From assembly GCF_003612555.1 (NCBI RefSeq), contig NZ_RAZF01000006.1:62001-126000 (forward strand): a stretch of 64,000 bases of DNA, in the 5' to 3' direction. Made by a program: the position numbers and the translations under genes. The DNA is from Acutalibacter sp. 1XD8-33. GTDB lineage: Bacteria; Bacillota; Clostridia; Oscillospirales; Acutalibacteraceae. The notes beneath the pieces were generated by a model. That model saw only the letters and a list, made by a program, of their open reading frames with translations, made no database searches and was not told the origin of the DNA. Position 1 is the stretch's first letter, and the number at the start of each line of letters is the position of its first letter. Positions 15,616 to 25,010 of this stretch are shown here, piece after piece.

Positions 15616-16508
15616 TCAATCACCACCTTGGCGCCCTCCTGGTCCGCCTGGAGGATTTCCACCCGCCAGCCGGTAATGCCCTTGTCCTCTAGGTGGGAGA
15701 TACAGCTGCGGCCAAAAGCCCCGGCGTTTTCCGCGTCGATCATAGCGATGATGGTGGGTCCCGCGCCGCTCACATAAGTACCCAGAGAACCCAGCTCATA
15801 GCTCATGCGGAATACATTGTCATAGTTCTCGATAAGGCCAGAGCGGTAGGGCTGGTGGATCCGGTCCTGCACCGCTACCCGCAGATTATGCAGCTCTCCG
15901 GAGAATAGAGAGGCGGTCATCAGGCCGGAGCGGGACAGGTTATAGACCGCGTCCTCCCGGCTATACTGCTGGGGAAGGGCGGCTCGGGCCTTCTCGGTTT
16001 TCAGTTCGAAGGGAGGAATCATCAAAGCGAAGCGGATCTTCTCGCTTACCGGTACGCTGACGCTGTACACCCGCTCGCCCTCCATGGCCGAGGCCACCAA
16101 GCCTCCGGAGAGGGCAGGGCTGGTGTTGTCCGGATGCCCTTCAATTTTCGCGGCTAGATTGATGAGGTCTGTTTTGGACATGGGATTGCCCATAAACCGG
16201 TTGGCGGCCAGAATCCCCGCCACAATGCAGGCGGAGCTGCTCCCCAGCCCTCGGGCCATGGGTATGTTGTTTTCCTGAATAATTTTGAGTCCCGGCAGCT
16301 TTTTGCCGCAAATGGTATAGAGATGGCTGGCGGCCCAGAAAATAAGATTGCTCTCATCCTTCGGCACATCCATCCCATCGGTGCAAGAAATTTCCAGGCC
16401 GTCGTATTCCTCCACCCATACCCGGTTTTTCATGGTGAGAGCAATGCCCAGAGAGTCGAAGCCCGAACCCAAATTGGCGCTGGTGGCAGGCACGTCGATG
16501 CGTATCAT
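15612..16508 (-). CDS. thrB: Homoserine kinase
   Basis: A 298-residue GHMP kinase that phosphorylates homoserine for threonine synthesis. The N-terminal VPATSANLGSGFDSLG and the phosphate-binding loop RGLGSSSA (86-93) are diagnostic, and the C-terminal GTYVSGAGPTIIAM block is the third GHMP motif. GGAGG precedes the ATG. It lies 12 bp after hom on the same strand and overlaps the start of the next gene by 4 bp, forming a tight operon. Length is normal for the family. Confidence 0.95.
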   Translation of the reverse strand: MIRIDVPATSANLGSGFDSLGIALTMKNRVWVEEYDGLEISCTDGMDVPKDESNLIFWAASHLYTICGKKLPGLKIIQENNIPMARGLGSSSACIVAGILAANRFMGNPMSKTDLINLAAKIEGHPDNTSPALSGGLVASAMEGERVYSVSVPVSEKIRFALMIPPFELKTEKARAALPQQYSREDAVYNLSRSGLMTASLFSGELHNLRVAVQDRIHQPYRSGLIENYDNVFRMSYELGSLGTYVSGAGPTIIAMIDAENAGAFGRSCISHLEDKGITGWRVEILQADQEGAKVVIE

Positions 16509-16520
16509 CCCAATCCTCCC

Positions 16521-17768
16521 TTAAAAATCAGAAATTTTAATGCGGTTCAGCAGAGCGACGCCCTTTTGCTCTAGAGATCGCAGCCGTTCTTCCAAGGCCT
16601 CGGGAGTGATACCGTTTACGCAGAAGCCTGCCTCGCCGGGAACCTCCTCCTTCCGGATGATCCGAGACGCGCCGGGGAAGAGCTCCTCCGCCTGGGCAAA
16701 GGCTTCCGCAGAATTTTCGCCGCTCTGAATATGCACAAAGAAGTCCCCGGGAATTTTCTCAAAGGGCTCCACATAGTCCGGTTTGGCGTCCTCCCAGAAA
16801 AGGTACTTTCGTGCCTTGAAATGCTTCACGCAGTCGATCACGTCCGCTACCACAGCGCTGGCGGTGGGCAGCTTGCCCGCGCCTTTGCCATAGAAAACCA
16901 CATCGCCGGTGGCGTCCCCCCGGACCAGAATGCCGTTGAACACATCGTCCACGTTAGCCAGCTGGCTGTCCCGGTGGATGAACATGGGGGCCACCAGGAT
17001 GGCGATTTTTCCGCTCTCCAGCATGCTTACCTGGCCGATGAGCTTGATGACGCCCCCCCAGGCCCCGGCGTAGGCCACGTCCCCCAGGGTGATCTTCGTG
17101 ATGCCCTCGGTGTGGACGTTTTCCGGATACACATGGGTGCCGAAGGCCAGACTTGCCAGAATGCAGATCTTCCGGCATGCGTCCGCGCCCTCCACATCGG
17201 CGGAGGGGTCCCGCTCGGCATAGCCCAGCTCCTGGGCCATTTTCAGGGCCTCCTCAAAGCCCATCTGCTCCCGGATCATCTTTGTGAGGATGAAATTGGT
17301 GGTGCCGTTGAGGATGCCCGCAATTTCCCCCACCTCATTGGCGGCCAGACACTGGCTGATAGGCCGGATAATGGGAATGCCGCCGCCTACGCTGGCCTCG
17401 AAGAGAAAATTCAGGTTGTTCCTTTGCGCCAGGGCCAGGAGCTCCGCGCCTTTGGCGGCCACCAGTTCTTTGTTGGAGGTGACCACAGATTTTCCATTGG
17501 AAAGGCACTGCTTGGCGAAGGTGAAAGCCGGCTCCAAGCCGCCCATGCACTCCACCACAATTTTAACATCTGCATCTTTCAGAATCACGTTGAAGTCCTT
17601 CGTAAAGGAATTCGCGTAGGGCAGGTCCGGAAACTCTCGCAGGTCCAGAATATATTTCACATGAATTTCCTCTTTTGCCCGACGGGTAATGCTGTCCACA
17701 TGGGTGCGCAGCACTTCCAGCACGCCGGAACCCACCACGCCGTGGCCCAAAACCGCGATATCCGCCAT
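16521..17768 (-). CDS. hom: Homoserine dehydrogenase
   Basis: A 415-residue homoserine dehydrogenase that reduces aspartate semialdehyde to homoserine with NAD(P)H. The nucleotide-binding GHGVVGSGV lies at 8-16. The catalytic domain has ANEVGEIAGILNGTTNFILTKM and AERDPSADVEGADACRK, and the C-terminus carries an ACT-like regulatory region (DFFVHIQSGENSAEAFAQAE). ATG at 17768 with GGGAG nine bases upstream is preferred over a TTG three codons earlier that lies too close to the same site. First gene of hom-thrB-membrane protein-lysC. Confidence 0.95.
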   Translation of the reverse strand: MADIAVLGHGVVGSGVLEVLRTHVDSITRRAKEEIHVKYILDLREFPDLPYANSFTKDFNVILKDADVKIVVECMGGLEPAFTFAKQCLSNGKSVVTSNKELVAAKGAELLALAQRNNLNFLFEASVGGGIPIIRPISQCLAANEVGEIAGILNGTTNFILTKMIREQMGFEEALKMAQELGYAERDPSADVEGADACRKICILASLAFGTHVYPENVHTEGITKITLGDVAYAGAWGGVIKLIGQVSMLESGKIAILVAPMFIHRDSQLANVDDVFNGILVRGDATGDVVFYGKGAGKLPTASAVVADVIDCVKHFKARKYLFWEDAKPDYVEPFEKIPGDFFVHIQSGENSAEAFAQAEELFPGASRIIRKEEVPGEAGFCVNGITPEALEERLRSLEQKGVALLNRIKISDF

Positions 17769-17830
17769 TTTATCCAACTCCCTTATATGTGTGATAAATT
17801 TCTATGCGTCAACTTCCATTATTTTGTCTG

Positions 17831-20329
17831 TTATCCGGCCGGTACGTCCGGGGTGAACTGCTCAACATCCGAGCTGCTGTCGGGGTCCTCCGTAGGCGTG
17901 GGCTCCGGGGTAGTGGGATCCTCTGTGGGGATGGGATTAAAGGAAATAGGCGGTTCCGGAGAATCTGTGGGCCCGGGAGGCGGCACGGGGGTGTCGGTAG
18001 GCTCGGTGGTGGGGGTTTCGCCCGGGCTGGGGCTGGGCTCCGCAGAGGGCGACACGGACGGAGACACAGAGGGGGAAACCGACGGCGAGACCGATGGCGA
18101 CGGCGAAGTAGAGGGGGACGGAGAAGGCCCTGCAATGTGGTCTGAACCGCCGTTGCAGGTATCCGGGGCGTTGCCCTGCTCATACCAGCCGGTGGCCGTG
18201 TCAAAGCAACTGGGGCCGGCCAATTTGCCGCTGCCCCGGCAGAAGGTGGCCTGATAGACATTGTCGCTGAGCACCCATTCCTTGCCAGACCAGTCGTAGT
18301 TGTCGATCAGGTGCTGCATTACAGTTTTCCAGGTGCGCAGATGCATAGAGCCGTCTCCCAGCTCCTGTTTATAGGTGTAGCCATTCCAGATGCCCGCCAC
18401 GCAGAAGGGGGTGGCCCCCACGAAGTACAGGTCGCAGTCGTCGTCGGTGGTGCCGGTCTTGCCGTAGATGGTCACAGGCAGGTCCGCCAGATATCCGCCG
18501 GTGGCCGAGGGGCCGTAGATGGTTCTTTGCAGCAGCTTGTTCATCACGGTGGCCGCGCCCGGGGTCATCACCTGGGTGCCGGGGTCGTCCCGGTTGTCCA
18601 GAATTACGTTGCCGTCGTGGTCCTTCACATACCAATAAGTGGCAGGCCGGTGATAAATGCCTCCGTTGGCATACACCTGATAGCCCGCGGTCATGTCGGA
18701 TACAGTGACGCCCCAGCTCAGGCCACCCAAAGCCATGGGAGCCAAATCATTGTCCTCTGGCAAGAGGGTGCTGAAATGCAGAGGTTGGGTCAACCAGTCA
18801 TAAATGGCTTGGGGAGTCAGTGTGTTGGCCAGCTGCACCGCCGGGGCGTTCATGGACATCTCCAGGGCTTTGTCCACGCACATATACTGGCTGTATTTTC
18901 CGTTCCAGTTTTTGGGGCCGGGCTGGCCGGGGCCGAAGTAGTCAGGCAGGGGCTGGTCTTTCAATACCGAGCCGTAGGTGATGGCTCCGCTGGCGATGCC
19001 CACCGCGTAGGGGCCCACGCCCTTCATGGAGGAGCCACACTGGCGGCTGGCGTCGGTAGCGTTGCTGTAGAGCCGCACGCCGTTCCGCTCATACCGGCTG
19101 CCAATGGTGGCCAGCACCTGGCCGGTGTAAGGATCCATCATGAAGAATCCCAGGTCAATGTCCTCGTCATAGGGGAGCATGTCCGTGTTGGTGAGAAAAT
19201 AATTTTCCAGATCGGTTTGCAGGTCATAGTTCATGGCGCAGTGGATGGTCAGTCCGCCGTTGTTGATCAGCCACAGGGCGTAATCTTCAGAATAGCTGTA
19301 TCGTTCCATCAGGTCCTCGACCAGCTGGTTGAACATATAGTCGATATACCAGTTCCACTTTTTGGCATCCTGGTTGGCGTTGCTGTCCTCTTCTGCCACA
19401 TCCGCGCCCACGAAATCCATGGTAGCCAGCTCGGCCTTGGCCGCGTCGCGCTCCGCACGGGTGATGGCGGTGAGGTGCCGGGTGTCCAGCTCGCCGCTCT
19501 CCGAGAGTTCCAGCATCCGGTCCAGCACAACCTCAGCCTTCTCCTTGCTCTGCTCCGGGAAGATCAAAGGATTGTACTGATAGGGATTCTGGGTGATGCC
19601 GGCGATCAGAGCGCACTCGGCCAGATCGCACTCGGTAATGCTCTTTTCGAAATAGCACTGGGCGGCGGCCTCCACACCCTGACACATGCCGCCATAGTTG
19701 ACGATATTTAAATAGGCCTCCAGAATCTGATCCTTGGTGGCTTTGTCTTTTTCCAGATTCAGAGCGGTGAAGATTTCCTTCACCTTGCGCATGACGCTGT
19801 ATTGGTTCTCTTTGGTGATGTTTTTAATGAGCTGCTGGGTCAGCGTGGAGCCACCCCGGCCGGGCTGGCCGGTGAGCAGATGCAGCACGGCGCCGGCGGT
19901 GCCCTTCCAGTCCACTCCCTTGTGCTGGTAGAACCGGTGGTCCTCAATGGCCACCTGGGCGGTGCGCATATAGTCGGGAATCTCCGTCAGGGGCATCCAG
20001 ATCCGGTTCTCGTTTTTAAAAATGGTGAGATACTCGGTGGAACTGCCGTCGGGGTTGTCCAGCATAATGGTGCTGGAGTAGTTCAGGCTTACAGAATTGA
20101 TATCCGGCGGCTCAATATTGCGGAAACTGAGGATATAGGAGGCTACCGCCAAAAACACCAGCAGTCCGGTGATGGCCGCCACCCAAAAGATCGTTTTCAG
20201 CGCTTTGAAGAACATGCCGCCGATGGTTCCCACCGTGGCTCCGGCGGACTTGGTGAATTCCCCTTCGGTGTGCTGGCTGGGAACTTTCATGGCGGTGGTG
20301 GTGTATTTGTTGATATCTTCTTTTCTCAC
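17831..20329 (-). CDS. Class A penicillin-binding protein (PBP1A type)
   Basis: An 832-residue bifunctional murein synthase. One membrane anchor spans about 47-68 after a cytosolic N-terminus. The GT51 glycosyltransferase domain shows EDHRFYQHKGVD (129-140) and GGSTLTQQLIKN (159-170). The transpeptidase has the SxxK serine in CGSSMKGVG, SMN as SxN and YGKTGTT as KTG. The last 100 residues are an extracellular Ser/Pro/Thr-rich tail built from short SPSVSPSV-like repeats. The GTG start has GGAGG eight bases upstream. It is monocistronic between hom and the divergent BofC-like gene. The long tail is not needed for catalysis and may span or bind the wall. Confidence 0.94.
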   Translation of the reverse strand: MRKEDINKYTTTAMKVPSQHTEGEFTKSAGATVGTIGGMFFKALKTIFWVAAITGLLVFLAVASYILSFRNIEPPDINSVSLNYSSTIMLDNPDGSSTEYLTIFKNENRIWMPLTEIPDYMRTAQVAIEDHRFYQHKGVDWKGTAGAVLHLLTGQPGRGGSTLTQQLIKNITKENQYSVMRKVKEIFTALNLEKDKATKDQILEAYLNIVNYGGMCQGVEAAAQCYFEKSITECDLAECALIAGITQNPYQYNPLIFPEQSKEKAEVVLDRMLELSESGELDTRHLTAITRAERDAAKAELATMDFVGADVAEEDSNANQDAKKWNWYIDYMFNQLVEDLMERYSYSEDYALWLINNGGLTIHCAMNYDLQTDLENYFLTNTDMLPYDEDIDLGFFMMDPYTGQVLATIGSRYERNGVRLYSNATDASRQCGSSMKGVGPYAVGIASGAITYGSVLKDQPLPDYFGPGQPGPKNWNGKYSQYMCVDKALEMSMNAPAVQLANTLTPQAIYDWLTQPLHFSTLLPEDNDLAPMALGGLSWGVTVSDMTAGYQVYANGGIYHRPATYWYVKDHDGNVILDNRDDPGTQVMTPGAATVMNKLLQRTIYGPSATGGYLADLPVTIYGKTGTTDDDCDLYFVGATPFCVAGIWNGYTYKQELGDGSMHLRTWKTVMQHLIDNYDWSGKEWVLSDNVYQATFCRGSGKLAGPSCFDTATGWYEQGNAPDTCNGGSDHIAGPSPSPSTSPSPSVSPSVSPSVSPSVSPSAEPSPSPGETPTTEPTDTPVPPPGPTDSPEPPISFNPIPTEDPTTPEPTPTEDPDSSSDVEQFTPDVPAG

Positions 20330-20483
20330 TGGCGGTTCCTCCGGATCAAAAAATTAGGCGGGCCCGCGAAGGCTTTCCCAAGTAAGGAAAACGCCGCTGG
20401 CATAATTTGCCGGAAACATGCCCATACTAGGACAGATTCCCTTTTAAACAACACAGACAGCATTTGTAGAAAGGCGGCTGACT

Positions 20484-20888
20484 ATGACCCACAAAAAGTA
20501 TAAGGCGTACACCCTGATTCTGTTGATCGTTACGATTACGGCTTTGGTGATTACCGCAGCGATGATTTCCCTAAAAAAGAAGAGCACCGTTGCGGCTCAG
20601 GGCCAGCCGGTAGCCACACTTCAAGAGCCTGATATGGCTTATTATACCCCAAAGCCCGCTTCAAGTCAAGAAAACAGCGAAACCGAAGAAAACCTTCCGA
20701 AAAAGGGATATCTGGTGACATTGTATAAAGGCCGAATCGGGGTGTTCCAAGAGGGGAAAACCCTGCCGGTGCTTACCGCCGATGCCCAAGTGTATTTGCT
20801 GCCTCAGGCGGATATCGAACTGCTGCGCAAAGGAATTTGGGCGGAGAGCCTGAATGAGGCAAAGAGTATTTTAGAAGATTACGACTGA
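20484..20888 (+). CDS. BofC C-terminal domain-like protein
   Basis: A 134-residue protein with an N-terminal membrane anchor (AYTLILLIVTITALVITAAMI), a short linker and a C-terminal domain GYLVTLYKGRIGVFQEGK ... LPQADIELLRKGI ... SILEDYD, matching the BofC C-terminal fold. In Bacillus, BofC is a forespore intermembrane-space protein that restrains the SpoIVB protease and so sigma-K activation. Here the N-terminal BofC domain is absent and only the C-terminal part is present, as in many Clostridia. A sporulation or envelope role is inferred. The ATG is preceded by AAGGCGG. It is divergent from the PBP gene. Confidence 0.7.
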   Translation: MTHKKYKAYTLILLIVTITALVITAAMISLKKKSTVAAQGQPVATLQEPDMAYYTPKPASSQENSETEENLPKKGYLVTLYKGRIGVFQEGKTLPVLTADAQVYLLPQADIELLRKGIWAESLNEAKSILEDYD

Positions 20889-20902
20889 CAAGGGAGAGTA
20901 GA

Positions 20903-20952
20903 AATCCACCTGGAGGGGGCCTTTTGCCGGCGCGGGCTTCTCCAGGTGGATT
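20903..20952 (+). terminator. Hairpin after BofC-like gene
   Basis: Perfect 13-bp arms (20903-20915 and 20940-20952) with a 24-base GC-rich loop, 14 bp after the stop codon. There is no T tract, so it is a probable terminator or mRNA-end structure. Confidence 0.5.
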
Positions 20953-20999
20953 CATGTATAATGCTGTGTGGCTTTCGCCGCAAAGAGTCTTGTCTGCCG

Positions 21000-21131
21000 A
21001 CTCGGCCGGATCAGAACGATTGCCACTGGTAGTCTTCCCCGCGGCTACGGCAAGACCTTGAGGGCGACAATCGCCGGTGGCGATTTCCCGTCGCAGACCG
21101 AAGCGGCAGCTAAGACAACCCCAAGGTCTTA
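21000..21131. repeat. Relic of the dispersed structured repeat
   Basis: The block CTACGGCAAGACCTTGAGGG is shared with repeat copy 8, and nested short stems follow (CGCC ggt GGCG inside GCGAC ... GTCGC). The end CAAGGTCTTATTACTCC resembles the right end of copy 1. It abuts the aminotransferase stop codon. Probably a degraded or partial copy. Confidence 0.35.
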
Positions 21132-22439
21132 TTACTCCGCCCTCTCGTAGAGGAGCTTTTCTGTTGCGGCCAAGCGGACCGCGATGCACAACAGCTCCAT
21201 GGCTTCCCGCAGTTCTTCTTCCGGAGGGAAAGAGGGGGCGATACGGATATTGCTGTCATTGGGGTCGGCGCCATAGGGGAAAGTGGCTCCCGCATCCGTA
21301 AGCACCACGCCAGCCTCCTTGCACAGGGCCACTACCTGCCGGGCGCAGCCGTTCATTACGTCCAGATTGACAAAATAACCGCCGTGAGGATGGCTCCACC
21401 GGGCAATACCTAGGCCTCCCAGCTCCTGCTCCAGCGCGTCCAGAACAATGTGGAATTTGGGCTCCAGAATCCGGCGGTGGCCCTTCATCAGGCTGCGAAC
21501 CCCATCGGCGTCGTGGAGGAACAGCACATGGCGCAGTTGATTCAACTTATCCGAGCCAATAGTTTGCACAGTGGTGCGGAGCTTCAGGTCGTCAATATTC
21601 CGTTTACTGGCCGCCAGGGCCGCTACGCCTGCACCAGGGAAGGAAATTTTGGAGGTTGAGGCAAAGATCAGAACCTGATCTTCCGTGCCATGTTTCAGGC
21701 ATTCTTCATAGATATTCAGCAGCTGGTCGGGCTCGTCGGTCAGATCGTGGACGCAGTAGGCGTTATCCCACATAATGCGGAAATCCTTGGCGGCGGGCTT
21801 CAGCCGGGCAAAACGCCGCACCGTTTCATCGGAGAAGGTCACGCCGGTGGGATTGGAATACTTGGGCACGCACCAGCAGCCCTTCACGGTTTCATCCTGT
21901 ACCAGACGCTCAATCAAGTCCATGTCCGGGCCGGTTTTCAGCATGGGGACGGGAATCATCTGGATTCCGAAATATTCTGTCACGGCAAAATGCCTGTCAT
22001 ATCCGGGAGCCGGGCACAGGAATTTTACATCCCCTTGCCTGCACCAAGGCTCGCAGCCGCTATAACCGTGGGTGTATCCCTGGGAGATGCAGTCGAACAT
22101 CATCTGCAGGCTGGAATTGTTTCCCAGGATGATCAGGTCGTCGGGGATGCCCAACAGTTCGCCAAAGATTGCCCGCATTTCCGGCAGGCCGTTCCATACG
22201 CCGTAGTTCCGGCAGTCGTCGCCGTTGGAGTTGGCGAACTCACTTCTGGCGTGGAGGGCCTCCAATACGCCAAGGGCCAGGTCCAGTTGCTCTACACAGG
22301 GCTTGCCTCGGGCCATATTCAGGGAAAGCCCCCGGGCCTTGAATTCCTCAAACTGCCGGGAGGCTTCTTGCTGTGCTTCCTTGATTTCGTCAAGGGATAG
22401 GGCGGCTAATTTTCTGGAAGCGGTAGAGGTAAGTTTCAT
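21132..22439 (-). CDS. Aspartate aminotransferase (class Ic, PF12897 type)
   Basis: A 435-residue PLP enzyme of fold type I. The N-terminal ARGKPCVEQLDLA, central CPAPGYDRHFA, VPKYSNPTGVTFS and the PLP-lysine motif STSKISFPGAG identify the PF12897 group, whose characterised members are class Ic aspartate aminotransferases. The C-terminal HPHGGYFVNLDV and NIRIAPSFPP bind the substrate carboxylates. It would interconvert aspartate and oxaloacetate using glutamate, feeding the aspartate-family pathway encoded nearby. The ATG is followed by a helical N-terminus; the upstream 319-bp gap is AT-rich. Apparently monocistronic. Confidence 0.88.
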   Translation of the reverse strand: MKLTSTASRKLAALSLDEIKEAQQEASRQFEEFKARGLSLNMARGKPCVEQLDLALGVLEALHARSEFANSNGDDCRNYGVWNGLPEMRAIFGELLGIPDDLIILGNNSSLQMMFDCISQGYTHGYSGCEPWCRQGDVKFLCPAPGYDRHFAVTEYFGIQMIPVPMLKTGPDMDLIERLVQDETVKGCWCVPKYSNPTGVTFSDETVRRFARLKPAAKDFRIMWDNAYCVHDLTDEPDQLLNIYEECLKHGTEDQVLIFASTSKISFPGAGVAALAASKRNIDDLKLRTTVQTIGSDKLNQLRHVLFLHDADGVRSLMKGHRRILEPKFHIVLDALEQELGGLGIARWSHPHGGYFVNLDVMNGCARQVVALCKEAGVVLTDAGATFPYGADPNDSNIRIAPSFPPEEELREAMELLCIAVRLAATEKLLYERAE

Positions 22440-22758
22440 TCAAACATCTCCTATGAATCATCAGATCAATCGAATTCTCATTTTCAGCGGTAAAACCTTT
22501 TTTATTTTACTATGTTTCGCAAGAAAATGCAAGTTTATTTTTTAGATCTTGCATTTTTTATGTTTTATACGATTTCAGAGCCGGAGTTTCCGTGTTTCTG
22601 TGCAACCTAAAAGAGAGGCAAGCCCAAAACAATGGGGCTTTGCAATTTTTTATTTTTGGTCTGGCGTTCTAAAGCAAACCGTGCTATAATGAATATAGCA
22701 AGATGTGCATATTTTTGAGAAGGCGGAAATTTTAGAGACGGGAAGGTAGAAGAGGAAT
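22440..22758 (+). promoter_or_regulatory. Divergent promoter region with hairpin
   Basis: This 319-bp gap separates the aminotransferase and the PurF paralogue, which are divergent. It contains a hairpin (GCAAGCCC ... GGGGCTTTGC, about 22618-22643) followed by a T-rich run, and a TATAAT at 22685-22690 that is the likely -10 of the PurF-like gene; no good -35 was found. Nothing else was recognised. Confidence 0.4.
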
Positions 22759-24177
22759 ATGGGCGGTTATTTTGGGGTCGCGGCAAAAGAAGATTGCGTT
22801 TTCGATCTGTTTTTTGGCACAGATTATCATTCCCACCTAGGCACCCGGCGGGCGGGCATGGCGGTGTATGACAGAAAAAAGGGCTTTGACCGAGCTATTC
22901 ATAACATTGAGAACTCGCCTTTCCGTACCAAATTTGACAAGGATGTTTCAGAAATGCAGGGCCAGCTGGGAATTGGCTGTATTTCAGATTACGAGCCTCA
23001 GCCCCTTATTGTGCGCTCTCACCACGGGGCTTATGCCATTGTCACCGTGGGAAAAATCAACAATACGGAGGAACTGCTGAAAGAAGTATTTGCCAGCGGT
23101 CATTCCCATTTCATGGAGATGAGCGGCGGCGACATAAACGCTACGGAGCTGGCGGCCGCGCTGATTAATCAGAAACCCAATCTGATAGAAGGAATCCAAT
23201 ACGCGCAGAAAAAAATCGACGGCTCAATGTCTCTTCTGCTGCTGACGCCCCGTGGGCTGGTTGCCGCTCGGGACCGGTTGGGCCGCACGCCGGTTTCCGT
23301 TGGGAAAAAGGAAGGGGCGTATTGTTGCTCTTTTGAGAGCTTCGCCTATTTGAATCTGGGCTATACTACAGAGCGGGAGCTGGGGCCGGGGGAAATTGCT
23401 GCCGTTACGCCAGAGGGGATCCAAACTCTGGCCGCTCCCGGCAAGGATATGAAAATCTGCACATTTCTCTGGGTGTATTATGGTTACCCCTCTTCTTCTT
23501 ATGAAGGGGTTAGCGTAGAGGAGATGCGCTACCACTGCGGGGCCATTTTAGCCGGCCGGGACGGCTTTACCCCGGGCAACGGCCCGGACAATGTGGCAGG
23601 GGTGCCTGATTCCGGCACAGCCCATGCCGTGGGCTACGCCAATGCCTCCGGGATCCCGTTTTCCCGGCCCTTTATCAAATATACGCCCACATGGCCCCGG
23701 TCTTTTATGCCGACGATACAGAGCCAGCGGAATTTGATTGCTCATATGAAGCTCATCCCGGTCCACGGGCTTATCGATGGCCGCAGCCTGCTTCTGATCG
23801 ATGATTCCATCGTCCGGGGCACCCAACTGCGGGAGACAACGGATTTTCTCTATCGCAGCGGGGCAAAGGAAGTCCATGTGCGTCCGGCTTGTCCGCCGCC
23901 TCTTTACGGATGCAAGTACCTGAATTTTTCCCGCTCAGCCTCTTTGGATGATCTGATTTCCCGCCGGGTGATCCAAGAGCTGGAGGGCACGAACCAGCCG
24001 GAGAACCTGGAAAAGTATTCCGATCCCGAAACGCCGGAATATCAGGCTATGATAGACACTATATGCAGAAAGCTGAACTTTACCTCTCTGCGGTACCATA
24101 GGCTGGATGATATGGTGGAATCCGTGGGAATCAACAAGTGCCGCTTGTGCACTTATTGCTGGGACGGAAGGGAATGA
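22759..24177 (+). CDS. PurF-like amidophosphoribosyltransferase paralogue
   Basis: A 472-residue protein with the two-domain plan of glutamine-PRPP amidotransferase. The N-terminal Ntn-type glutaminase domain begins MGGYFGV, aligned with the CGVFGI start of PurF, so the catalytic N-terminal Cys is replaced by Gly. The C-terminal phosphoribosyltransferase domain keeps the PRPP loop LLLIDDSIVRGTQLRET. The C-terminus has CRLCTYC, possibly Fe-S ligands as in Bacillus PurF. Glutaminase activity is therefore unlikely; ammonia-dependent or non-catalytic roles are open. It stands apart from any pur operon in the window. The ATG has AAGAGGA upstream. Its 3' end overlaps the convergent Fic-like gene by 25 bp. 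Confidence 0.85.
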   Translation: MGGYFGVAAKEDCVFDLFFGTDYHSHLGTRRAGMAVYDRKKGFDRAIHNIENSPFRTKFDKDVSEMQGQLGIGCISDYEPQPLIVRSHHGAYAIVTVGKINNTEELLKEVFASGHSHFMEMSGGDINATELAAALINQKPNLIEGIQYAQKKIDGSMSLLLLTPRGLVAARDRLGRTPVSVGKKEGAYCCSFESFAYLNLGYTTERELGPGEIAAVTPEGIQTLAAPGKDMKICTFLWVYYGYPSSSYEGVSVEEMRYHCGAILAGRDGFTPGNGPDNVAGVPDSGTAHAVGYANASGIPFSRPFIKYTPTWPRSFMPTIQSQRNLIAHMKLIPVHGLIDGRSLLLIDDSIVRGTQLRETTDFLYRSGAKEVHVRPACPPPLYGCKYLNFSRSASLDDLISRRVIQELEGTNQPENLEKYSDPETPEYQAMIDTICRKLNFTSLRYHRLDDMVESVGINKCRLCTYCWDGRE

Positions 24178-24902
24178 GCCGCGGAGAGATACCGTGTTCC
24201 TCTTCCGCCGCCGATTCTGATGATTGCCCGTTCCCGCACCATGCTGCCTAAGACGGCTTCCACTGTTGTGGGGCTTACCTGAGGCAGGGCCGCACAGATT
24301 TCCGCTTTGGAAACTGCCGTTGCGCTTTCCAGAACGAAGGTTTCAATCTGAACGCGTTTGGTCAGCTTTTTTCCTGTGGATCGCCTGTTGGCTGGACCGT
24401 TTTCTTGGATGCTTAAATATATCACAGCTAAGAACATCTCCAGGAAGGGCAGATAGTCGTTGCCATTCTCCGCCCAATGTATTTGGGAGCGTTCCAGAGC
24501 CCGTTGGAAAAAAAAGCCGAACCGCTGCGCGGTTTTTCCCAGTGGGGAGGCTTCAATTCCAGGGTATCCGGAGTTTTTCAGCAGAGCCCCGCCCAGTAGC
24601 GCGCCCTTTTCTAGGGGCAGCGGATTTATGCAGAGGATGTCCAACACAAGGCAGGGAGCTGATAAAAGGGGTTCGCCCTTATGGGCAAGGGCCTGTGTAT
24701 ATGCAGAAAAGGCCAAGGAGAGGTCCTGGCTTTTTTCCGTTGAGGAAGTTCTTGCCAGATGGTCAAATTCTTGAGGAATCTCTGGTTTCCAGGCAGCTTT
24801 ATGACCAAAGGGACCACTGGGAGATTTTAGAGCGGCCAGCAGGCTGGACAGGCCTTCTGGCAGAGAAAGAGCGGACAAAAAAGAATAGTCATAGCTTCGC
24901 AT
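24153..24902 (-). CDS. Degenerate Fic-like protein with C-terminal HTH
   Basis: A 249-residue protein that starts like clostridial Fic proteins (MRSYDYSFL). Where Fic enzymes have FLCIHPFxxGNGRxxR, this has ILCINPLPLEKGALLGGALL: the catalytic His is Asn and the GNGR anion loop is gone, while the downstream LLKNSGY pattern remains. The C-terminal 70 residues (VSKAEICAALPQVSPTTVEAVLGSMVRERAIIRIGGGRGTRYL) form a winged-helix-like segment. The ATG at 24902 has GGAGG upstream, so the gene looks intact as an ORF. It probably no longer transfers AMP and may act as a regulator; this is inference. Convergent with the PurF paralogue. Confidence 0.6.
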   Translation of the reverse strand: MRSYDYSFLSALSLPEGLSSLLAALKSPSGPFGHKAAWKPEIPQEFDHLARTSSTEKSQDLSLAFSAYTQALAHKGEPLLSAPCLVLDILCINPLPLEKGALLGGALLKNSGYPGIEASPLGKTAQRFGFFFQRALERSQIHWAENGNDYLPFLEMFLAVIYLSIQENGPANRRSTGKKLTKRVQIETFVLESATAVSKAEICAALPQVSPTTVEAVLGSMVRERAIIRIGGGRGTRYLSAAHSLPSQQ

Positions 24903-25010
24903 GAATGGCCTCCGTATCTGCATGATAAATGGAATTTTCCTTATAGTATAGCAAATTTGTACCGAAAAATCAATTCACATTTCTGCATATTCTTCCCGCT
25001 CAGTTCTCTC

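Noticed and set aside
16731-18254. 507-codon plus-strand frame over hom and the PBP gene
   Set aside because: Shadow of two real genes; composition His/Gly-rich with no motif and no ribosome site.
18311-19711. 466-codon plus-strand frame opposite the PBP gene
   Set aside because: Antisense shadow of the glycosyltransferase and transpeptidase domains.
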